A DNA stretch of 64,000 bases from a virus, in IMG/VR virus record IMGVR_UViG_3300024518_000034, positions 124,001 to 188,000 of that record. One strand, written 5' to 3'. Position 1 is the stretch's first letter; each line of letters opens with the position of its first letter. The notes beneath the pieces are model-generated. The model did no database searches and had not been told where the DNA came from. It saw only the letters and a list, made by a program, of their open reading frames with translations. The position numbers and the translations under genes were made by a program. Of this stretch, positions 59,256-64,000 are shown piece by piece.

Positions 59256-59788
59256 TGGCTAGAAAAAGAAAAGAAGAAACAGTTTCCAAAACTTTGAAAA
59301 AGAAAAGGAAATACAGAAAGAGAACGTCGAAGGTTGAACCAGTAGTTGAAGAGGTGATTCCTGAGCCAGTACCAGATTGGCCTGAGCTTGGAGAGGAAGA
59401 TTTTATAGCAATTACTTACAAAAGTAATAATGGTTCGTTGCAAATCGGAGGTCATACAGTTACCCATGACACTCCACTAATTACGAAAGATCCTCATGGA
59501 TTGCCAGCAACTTATGCAATACTTAAATCGATTAAGTTAGTTGACGTTCAAATAATAAGAGATCCACTAAAGTTCGTCAAAGAAATATTCAAACAAGAAG
59601 TTAAAGAAATTAAGAAAGAAAAAGTAATATCAATGGATGGAGTCGTGTGGATGGGTGATACTCTCTACAAGACAACAGCCTATGGTCAATTTAAAAAAGA
59701 CGTGCCTCATTTTGGATTGTCTCCAGAAGAAGTAGACGAGTTGACTATTAGTGGCCGCTTTGTAAGGGTCAAGAGGGGCCAAGGATAA
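59255..59788 (+). CDS. hypothetical structural protein
   Basis: 177 aa. A basic N-terminus (RKRKEETVSKTLKKKRKYRK) and a Pro/Glu spacer precede a compact domain (GSLQIGGHTVTHDTPLI, VWMGDTLYKTTAYGQF). Function unknown; within the tail gene run. Confidence 0.5.
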   Translation: MARKRKEETVSKTLKKKRKYRKRTSKVEPVVEEVIPEPVPDWPELGEEDFIAITYKSNNGSLQIGGHTVTHDTPLITKDPHGLPATYAILKSIKLVDVQIIRDPLKFVKEIFKQEVKEIKKEKVISMDGVVWMGDTLYKTTAYGQFKKDVPHFGLSPEEVDELTISGRFVRVKRGQG

Positions 59789-59882
59789 AAATAAAATTGA
59801 GATGGTGTCAGCAGTGCTTCAGTAGTTTTGATTTTATCTGGGGCCACGTCAGGGGCCTAGAATTGGCTTATAGCAGGTGTAG

Positions 59883-60074
59883 ATGGAAGACTTCCGAGAG
59901 AAGCTTAAAGAAAAATGTAAAAAGTGCGAATTTTATGGCACAAAACTTGATAAGGAACCTTTTTGGGTTCCATGTAAAATAATGATAGAAAAAGTAGAAA
60001 ACTGTATTTTTCACTACTCTGATAAAAAAGAATATGAATTTTATCAAGACGTGAAGAAAAAGGAGAATGAATAA
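59883..60074 (+). CDS. small Cys-containing protein
   Basis: 63 aa: CKKCEFYGTKLDKEPFWVPC followed by a later Cys and a charged tail. Four cysteines could bind zinc. AGGTG before ATG; the stop overlaps the tail-tube gene start. Confidence 0.5.
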   Translation: MEDFREKLKEKCKKCEFYGTKLDKEPFWVPCKIMIEKVENCIFHYSDKKEYEFYQDVKKKENE

Positions 60075-61054
60075 TGAGTTGTACTCCTCCAAAGGTAGCT
60101 ATTGGATGGAAAGGTTTTATGATGCTGGGAACAGCGGTAATGCCTTACCTAACTTTAGACGTATCAGAGAAAATTAATCACATTGTGGCAGACGACGTTC
60201 ACGGTGGTGGTATAGGAACCTCACATGGTGCCTACCACTCGCAGATCAATGCCGCTGAAGGACAAATCACTTACGATGGTCGAGTAACTGGCAATGTATA
60301 TGTAGGGGCTGGTGGATTCGGAACAGGGTTCAGAAAGTTTCTAGAGAAAACAATTGGTGAGTCAGGAGCCGATACTACAGAAAGAGAATGCGGATTTGAC
60401 GCATCGTCTCCATTGATTCTGTCAGCAGGTGGTACTGGTTTAGACGGCGCAAAGTCAATGACCTTCCCAGCAGCCGCTGTTGGACGTGCTGTAGTGGCTT
60501 CAATGTCCCTCAACGGGAACTTAGGTGGACTGGTTGGTTGGGAAGCTGAAATACAAGCATCATCTTTAGGTGATTCAAGTACAGTTCCAGCATTTCCTGG
60601 TGGGTTCACTTTTGAATCAGGCTCCTCTCTTGGCGCTGGATCTCCAGTACCATATTTTGAGTCAGGTTTCGCTTTCGGCGCTGGTGGTTTAGGCCAAGCT
60701 GGTGTAAGCGATCTAATTACTGGTTGGACAATGAACATAAATAATAATACTCAGCCAGTGTGGACTTTCAACGGTGAACGTTCACCGAGAGATGTCTACC
60801 AAGGACAAATGGAAGTTACAGGAAACTTTACATATTATCAAGACGGTGGTGACTTTTCGAGACTAAAAAACGGTGCAACACTAACAATTACATTTGGTGA
60901 TTCACTGGGCGCTGGGGCTTTGAAACTATTCAGTCCGTACCTCGCTTTAGATCCAAGACCGATTACATCTGGTGGTGTTAATGAAATTACTTCCAGAGAA
61001 GTAAACTTTAGGTGCTTGGGTGCTGCGTCGGGCGGCTCTCTATATATAATCTAA
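60074..61054 (+). CDS. tail tube-like major tail protein
   Basis: 326 aa, Gly/Ser/Ala-rich and beta-dominated, with VYVGAGGFGTGFRKFL, WTFNGERSPRDVYQGQMEVT and NFTYYQDGGDFSRLKNGATL. The last part resembles phage tail-tube domains. Long, rich in Gly and well-expressed codons, and followed by a strong terminator, as expected of an abundant protein. Confidence 0.55.
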   Translation: MSCTPPKVAIGWKGFMMLGTAVMPYLTLDVSEKINHIVADDVHGGGIGTSHGAYHSQINAAEGQITYDGRVTGNVYVGAGGFGTGFRKFLEKTIGESGADTTERECGFDASSPLILSAGGTGLDGAKSMTFPAAAVGRAVVASMSLNGNLGGLVGWEAEIQASSLGDSSTVPAFPGGFTFESGSSLGAGSPVPYFESGFAFGAGGLGQAGVSDLITGWTMNINNNTQPVWTFNGERSPRDVYQGQMEVTGNFTYYQDGGDFSRLKNGATLTITFGDSLGAGALKLFSPYLALDPRPITSGGVNEITSREVNFRCLGAASGGSLYII

Positions 61055-61100
61055 GAGCTTAAGGAATTTAAGTTTCTCGCTTCAACTCAGATAACCATAA

Positions 61101-61143
61101 GCATCTTAGTTCACTTAGAATACCCCCTAATTGACTAAGATGC
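61101..61143 (+). promoter_or_regulatory. hairpin between tail gene and terminator
   Basis: GCATCTTAGT (61101-61110) pairs perfectly with ACTAAGATGC (61134-61143). No T-run follows, so it is more likely an mRNA-stabilising or processing hairpin than a terminator. Confidence 0.55.
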
Positions 61144-61161
61144 CACTAATAAATAATAATT

Positions 61162-61209
61162 AATCCTGGTCATTACTTAACTAACTTAAGTGATGCCCAG
61201 GATTTTTTT
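61162..61209 (+). terminator. strong terminator after the tail-tube-like gene
   Basis: AATCCTGG and CATTACTTAA pair with TTAAGTGATG and CCAGGATT (one mismatch, loop CTAAC), followed by seven T. Confidence 0.9.
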
Positions 61210-61210
61210 G

Positions 61211-61239
61211 TAGCCAGATTTGGGGTTAGATGGTATACT
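61211..61239 (+). promoter_or_regulatory. promoter of the shared family (TAGCCA-17-TATACT)
   Basis: TAGCCA 61211-61216, 17 bases ending GG, TATACT 61234-61239, just after the terminator and before the 61285 gene. Confidence 0.7.
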
Positions 61240-61284
61240 AGGTGTTATATAAAGAGTAGGTAACATAACCTGAGAGGAAGAGAA

Positions 61285-61467
61285 ATGAAAATCGAAAAAG
61301 ACACAGTGGATGATATCAAGGAGATTCTGCAATATAATTGGGAAGATGAGTTGGACGATTTCATCGACTCAGGCTCTGACGAAAATCATGTATTCTGTAC
61401 CCTCGTTAGAATCGACAATGCTATCTATAAAACTAAGCATACCCCAGAATATTGGAAAAGAAAGTAG
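61285..61467 (+). CDS. small acidic protein
   Basis: 60 aa, rich in Asp and Glu (DTVDDIKEILQYNWEDELDD), GAGAGG before ATG. Function unknown. Confidence 0.5.
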   Translation: MKIEKDTVDDIKEILQYNWEDELDDFIDSGSDENHVFCTLVRIDNAIYKTKHTPEYWKRK

Positions 61468-61496
61468 TATCATTTACTAACCGCTGTTGGTAGACT
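61468..61496 (+). promoter_or_regulatory. promoter of the shared family (TATCAT-17-TAGACT)
   Basis: TATCAT 61468-61473, 17 bases ending GG, TAGACT 61491-61496. It begins directly after the previous stop codon. Confidence 0.7.
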
Positions 61497-61514
61497 AATT
61501 GAAAGGAGAACAAC

Positions 61515-61706
61515 ATGGACAACGAAACATACAGAGCGGTAGGGCTAGCTGAAGGCTTTGTTCACAGTGACGATGAGGAAGAGATTCTTGGAGCCTGGCA
61601 GCACCTTATCAATACGGGAGTAGTTTGGCAACTTCAGGGTTCTTTCGGAAGAATGGCTAATCAGCTTATCGAGGCAGGCGCATGTCAAACCGCTCAAAAC
61701 GCTTAG
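61515..61706 (+). CDS. small conserved phage protein
   Basis: 63 aa. AWQHLINTGVVWQLQGSFGR followed by MANQLIEAG is a motif found in small proteins of many phages (DUF7417-like), function unknown. AAGGAG precedes ATG. Overlaps the next gene by 25 bases. Confidence 0.6.
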   Translation: MDNETYRAVGLAEGFVHSDDEEEILGAWQHLINTGVVWQLQGSFGRMANQLIEAGACQTAQNA

Positions 61707-61876
61707 GAGAGCCCAGGCTGGGCCAGAGAATCAAGTGGACTAAGAACGGGAAAATCATCAAAGGTAGAGTCGTTAATCTAAATCAGAGAATGATTAAGAT
61801 TAGAAGGAATGACGGTGAAATCTTAGAAATGTACCGTTCTGCTTGGGGTCTATTGTTTGACCCAGAAGAAATTTAA
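61682..61876 (+). CDS. small beta-rich basic protein
   Basis: 64 aa. GQRIKWTKNGKIIKGRVVNL then IKIRRNDGEILEMYRSAW suggests a small beta barrel, perhaps RNA- or DNA-binding. Confidence 0.5.
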   Translation: MSNRSKRLGEPRLGQRIKWTKNGKIIKGRVVNLNQRMIKIRRNDGEILEMYRSAWGLLFDPEEI

Positions 61877-61888
61877 CGGAGATAAGAA

Positions 61889-62158
61889 ATGACGATAAAG
61901 GACTGGGAAGAGTTTTTTAATTCGGAATTGCCAATTGACCATAGTATCAAAAAGGTAGCTGGAGAGTTTGTCACTTGACCTATGGGTATCCTTTATCCAC
62001 AGTTTGTGGAAATTTATGGCGACGGACACAACACGTCGAGCGAGGACATTCCAGAGGATCTGTTGCAGCTTTCTTATGAATTTTACAACGCTGCTTGGGC
62101 ATTACAAAAGGTCCAAATGGAGGAAGTCTTTAATAAGATAAAAAGCTGGAAGGAATAA
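61889..62158 (+). pseudogene. gene interrupted by an in-frame TGA, or readthrough gene
   Basis: ATG 61889 with ACGGAG upstream opens 29 codons (IKDWEEFFNSELPIDHSIKK) that stop at TGA 61976-61978. The same frame continues from ATG 61982 for 58 codons with good coding character (GILYPQFVEIYGDGHN; LQLSYEFYNAAWALQKVQ). The second start has no ribosome site. TGA is followed by C, a leaky context. It may be a single protein of about 89 aa read through or recoded, a true nonsense mutation or two genes. Confidence 0.5.
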
Positions 62159-62162
62159 TATA

Positions 62163-62876
62163 ATGGGACTAAAGGTAGTAGCAATATCAGACACGCACAA
62201 CGACCATAAACGGCTAGTCCTCCCAGATGGAGATATGCTGATTCATGCTGGCGATTTTACCGGAATGGGAACCAAGAAGGAAGTCAAAAACTTTGTAAAA
62301 TGGTGGAGGTTTCAGGATTTCAAATATAAGATACTCATACCTGGAAACCATGACTTTAGGGCACAAAAGCGACCAATACATACTAGAGCAACCGTCTATG
62401 GTGGCACTACGGAACCTGATGAGAATTGGCACTACTTGGTGGATCAGTCTGTAGTAATTGAGGGTATCAAGTTTTATGGTAGCCCCTGGCAACCCTGGTT
62501 CCACGATTGGGCATTTAATCTGTCTCGGGGTCCAGAAATACGTGAGAAATGGGATCTAATTCCAGAAGATACTGACGTGTTGATTACTCATGGACCGGCC
62601 TATGGATATGGAGATAGAGTAGCTCAAACGTTTCTAGACATGGACAGGCCGATGAACGATAGTAGTATTGTAAATCAAAGAAAAGGATGCGAGGAGCTTG
62701 CTAAAGTAATTAAATTAGTTAAGCCCAAGTATCACATATTTGGTCACATCCACGAAGACTATGGGATGTTTAATCAATATAAGGAAGATGAGACTACTTA
62801 CATAAATGCGTCTTCTTGTGGTGGTCCAGGTATGTATAGGCTTATAGCCAACAAACCAATTGTTTTTGAAATGTAG
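62163..62876 (+). CDS. calcineurin-like metallophosphoesterase
   Basis: 237 aa. All metal motifs are present: SDTH (Asp10, His12), HAGDF (Asp31), GNHD (62-64), a THGPAYG His and GHIHEDYG. This family hydrolyses phosphodi- and monoesters such as cyclic nucleotides or nucleotide messengers; the substrate is not evident. Its TAG stop touches a promoter. Confidence 0.88.
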   Translation: MGLKVVAISDTHNDHKRLVLPDGDMLIHAGDFTGMGTKKEVKNFVKWWRFQDFKYKILIPGNHDFRAQKRPIHTRATVYGGTTEPDENWHYLVDQSVVIEGIKFYGSPWQPWFHDWAFNLSRGPEIREKWDLIPEDTDVLITHGPAYGYGDRVAQTFLDMDRPMNDSSIVNQRKGCEELAKVIKLVKPKYHIFGHIHEDYGMFNQYKEDETTYINASSCGGPGMYRLIANKPIVFEM

Positions 62877-62905
62877 TAGCAATCCTTGAGTTTGCTGGGT
62901 ATTCT
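62877..62905 (+). promoter_or_regulatory. promoter of the shared family (TAGCAA-17-TATTCT)
   Basis: TAGCAA 62877-62882, 17 bases ending GGG, TATTCT 62900-62905. It precedes the SprT-like gene. Confidence 0.78.
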
Positions 62906-62941
62906 AACTGTAAGCAAAACAATACTGGCGAGGGAAGACAA

Positions 62942-63469
62942 ATGGAAACTACTGAAAGTGAATATACAACTCTAAAGGAAATTAGGGAAGTGGTTGAGTG
63001 GGCTGCAATTCAAGTGGGATACCCCGTAGAAGAACTAATATATCTCGGAATCTCATTTAATAACAGATTCACTCGTCGTATGGGCGATGCTAGTTTTACG
63101 AAGGGTAGAATAAGATTTAGCGGTCCCCTCTGGCCTCACGCTACACCAGAAGACCGTAGGGAAACGATTGTCCACGAATTCTGTCATATTGCAGACAGGT
63201 ATTTTGGCAATAAAACTAGACGAGGGCATGGTCCGTCTTGGAAACGTTTGATGCGTCAATGTGGATATGCTGGCGATAGGTGTCACACCGTCAATCCTCC
63301 GGGTATGAGAAGGAAAAACAGAGGCACTAAAGAATATACTTGTGGATGTCCAGGCAAAACTCTCTCTTTGGGAAAGAAAAGAGCAACTAGACAGGCATCA
63401 GCAGCTATGTATGGTAGAGTGGCATTTAGGTGTCGCCAATGTGGATGTGGATTGGTATTAAAAAAGTAG
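62942..63469 (+). CDS. SprT-like zinc metalloprotease
   Basis: 175 aa. VHEFCHIADRYFG (His78, Glu79, His82) with GHGPSWKRLMRQCG is the SprT/SPRTN catalytic pattern. A C-terminal zinc ribbon (CGCP and CRQCGCG) also fits. SprT-type proteases cut proteins crosslinked to DNA in higher organisms; the phage role is unknown. A promoter precedes it. Confidence 0.82.
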   Translation: METTESEYTTLKEIREVVEWAAIQVGYPVEELIYLGISFNNRFTRRMGDASFTKGRIRFSGPLWPHATPEDRRETIVHEFCHIADRYFGNKTRRGHGPSWKRLMRQCGYAGDRCHTVNPPGMRRKNRGTKEYTCGCPGKTLSLGKKRATRQASAAMYGRVAFRCRQCGCGLVLKK

Positions 63470-63498
63470 TAGCAAGTTAAATTCCTTAAGGGTATTCT
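63470..63498 (+). promoter_or_regulatory. promoter of the shared family (TAGCAA-17-TATTCT)
   Basis: TAGCAA 63470-63475, 17 bases ending GGG, TATTCT 63493-63498. It begins right after the SprT gene stop, as at 62877. Confidence 0.78.
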
Positions 63499-63517
63499 AA
63501 GAAAGAAAGGACAACAC

Positions 63518-63751
63518 ATGAATAAAGAGCAGCAGAAGAAGGCAGAGGCTATCGTTGAACGCGCAGTCAAGTTCGGCGGTCTGATGAGCGGTGAGGCTAA
63601 GGAGATTCTTGAGGATTCACAGTCTCTTGGTGCCGTTCGTCGCGCTATTGGTGCAGCCCAAAAGAATGGTCTGACTAAGGGCGCTATGCGTCGTGATCGA
63701 GAGATGGCAAAAATCAAGAAAAAGAAGAAGAAAGTGAAGAAAAGCCAATGA
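63518..63751 (+). CDS. small basic protein
   Basis: 77 aa, helical (KAEAIVERAVKFGGLMSGEA; LGAVRRAIGAAQKNGL) with a KIKKKKKKVKK tail. GAAAGG before ATG. Codons are fairly optimised. It may bind nucleic acid. Confidence 0.55.
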   Translation: MNKEQQKKAEAIVERAVKFGGLMSGEAKEILEDSQSLGAVRRAIGAAQKNGLTKGAMRRDREMAKIKKKKKKVKKSQ

Positions 63752-63963
63752 AAATAATCCAAATTGATCAAGGGTTTGGCCCTAGTCCGTACAGCATCTC
63801 TCTAGGTGAAAAGTATACAGTGGATGATATTAAATATCCTCAGTATATGAGAGAAAAGGAAGTAGGTAGGGATGAAAAACCACCTTGGGGCACTACATGG
63901 TACACTGAGGGCGAGGAAGGTTATCTTGAGTATTACAGATCCAATTGGGATACTTCAGGGTAA
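63748..63963 (+). CDS. hypothetical small protein
   Basis: 71 aa. FGPSPYSISLGEKYTVDDIKY and KPPWGTTWYTEGEEGYLEYYR, rich in Tyr and Trp. ATG overlaps the previous stop by 4 bases. Confidence 0.55.
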   Translation: MKIIQIDQGFGPSPYSISLGEKYTVDDIKYPQYMREKEVGRDEKPPWGTTWYTEGEEGYLEYYRSNWDTSG

Positions 63964-63976
63964 AGTTTTTTTAAAA

Positions 63977-64000
63977 ATGAGTAACCAATCTTACGCTAGA
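63977..64000 (+). CDS. possible start of a further gene (partial)
   Basis: ATG 63977 opens eight codons to the right edge. There is no clear ribosome site, so the call is weak. Confidence 0.25.

Noticed and set aside
59797-59982. Open frame from TTG 59797 with Cys and Trp residues
   Set aside because: No ribosome site, TTG start, and it overlaps the better-supported gene at 59883. A missed small gene cannot be fully excluded.
1-64000. Integrated prophage
   Set aside because: No integrase, attachment repeats or bacterial flanking genes are seen; all genes run on one strand with phage-type packing.

Overview
This window is a piece of a large tailed-phage (Caudoviricetes) genome. Every gene is on the plus strand, genes are densely packed with 1-30 base overlaps, and virion genes (portal, head-maturation protease, HK97-like major capsid protein, tail fibres, tail tube) sit among auxiliary genes, 9-11 tRNA genes, a tmRNA and two homing endonucleases. 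DNA is A+T-rich except for tail-fibre cassettes that are clearly G+C-richer. Auxiliary genes such as class II ribonucleotide reductase, GroES, a Ro60-like protein, a Ycf46-type AAA+ ATPase and a tmRNA are typical of jumbo or 'huge' phages. The host cannot be named from sequence; a lipobox protein and AGGAGG-type ribosome binding sites fit a bacterial host. Genes stop on TAA, TAG and TGA, so the standard bacterial code applies.

Layout. (1) 1-12.2 kb: one long operon for glycan and small-molecule chemistry: DNA methylase, RapZ C-terminal-domain protein, SAM methyltransferases including an FkbM type, three sulfotransferase-like P-loop proteins, a radical SAM/SPASM enzyme, glycosyltransferases of GT2-, GT15- and GT10 (fucosyltransferase)-like families and an alkaline-phosphatase/sulfatase-superfamily enzyme. 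Two genes here share a duplicated 5' end. (2) 12.2-15.4 kb: Cas4-like nuclease and B12-dependent NrdJ, closed by a strong terminator. (3) 15.5-34.7 kb: virion module, from portal through proteases, decoration protein and capsid to fibres and connectors. (4) 34.8-41 kb: ParB-like protein, then a DUF3150 - Ycf46-type AAA+ - NYN - LAGLIDADG - DUF1257 (Ycf35) - zinc ribbon - DUF2997 operon. (5) 41-47.6 kb: RNA island with tRNAs, a complete tmRNA, a tRNA-Arg whose halves are in permuted order, other structured RNAs, GroES and Ro60. (6) 47.6-53.7 kb: HNH endonuclease and two very long virion-like proteins. (7) 53.7-64 kb: small genes each with its own promoter, more tRNAs, a second virion block ending in a tail-tube-like protein, and small metalloenzymes (HExxH protein, calcineurin-like phosphoesterase, SprT-like).

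Regulation. At least nine intergenic sites share one architecture: a -35 of T(A/T)GCA(A/T) or a close variant, a 17-base spacer usually ending in GG or GGG, and a -10 of TAnnCT/TAnnAT. They precede small genes, tRNAs, the RNA island and the ParB-like gene, and none was seen in the glycan operon or inside the virion block, which suggests one temporal class. Rho-independent terminators separate the main units.

The most unusual part is 41.7-45 kb, where a trans-translation RNA, a possibly permuted tRNA, a tRNA-like RNA resembling a YrlA/Y RNA and a Ro60 protein gene lie together. All calls are by eye from sequence and family knowledge; no search or folding program was run.
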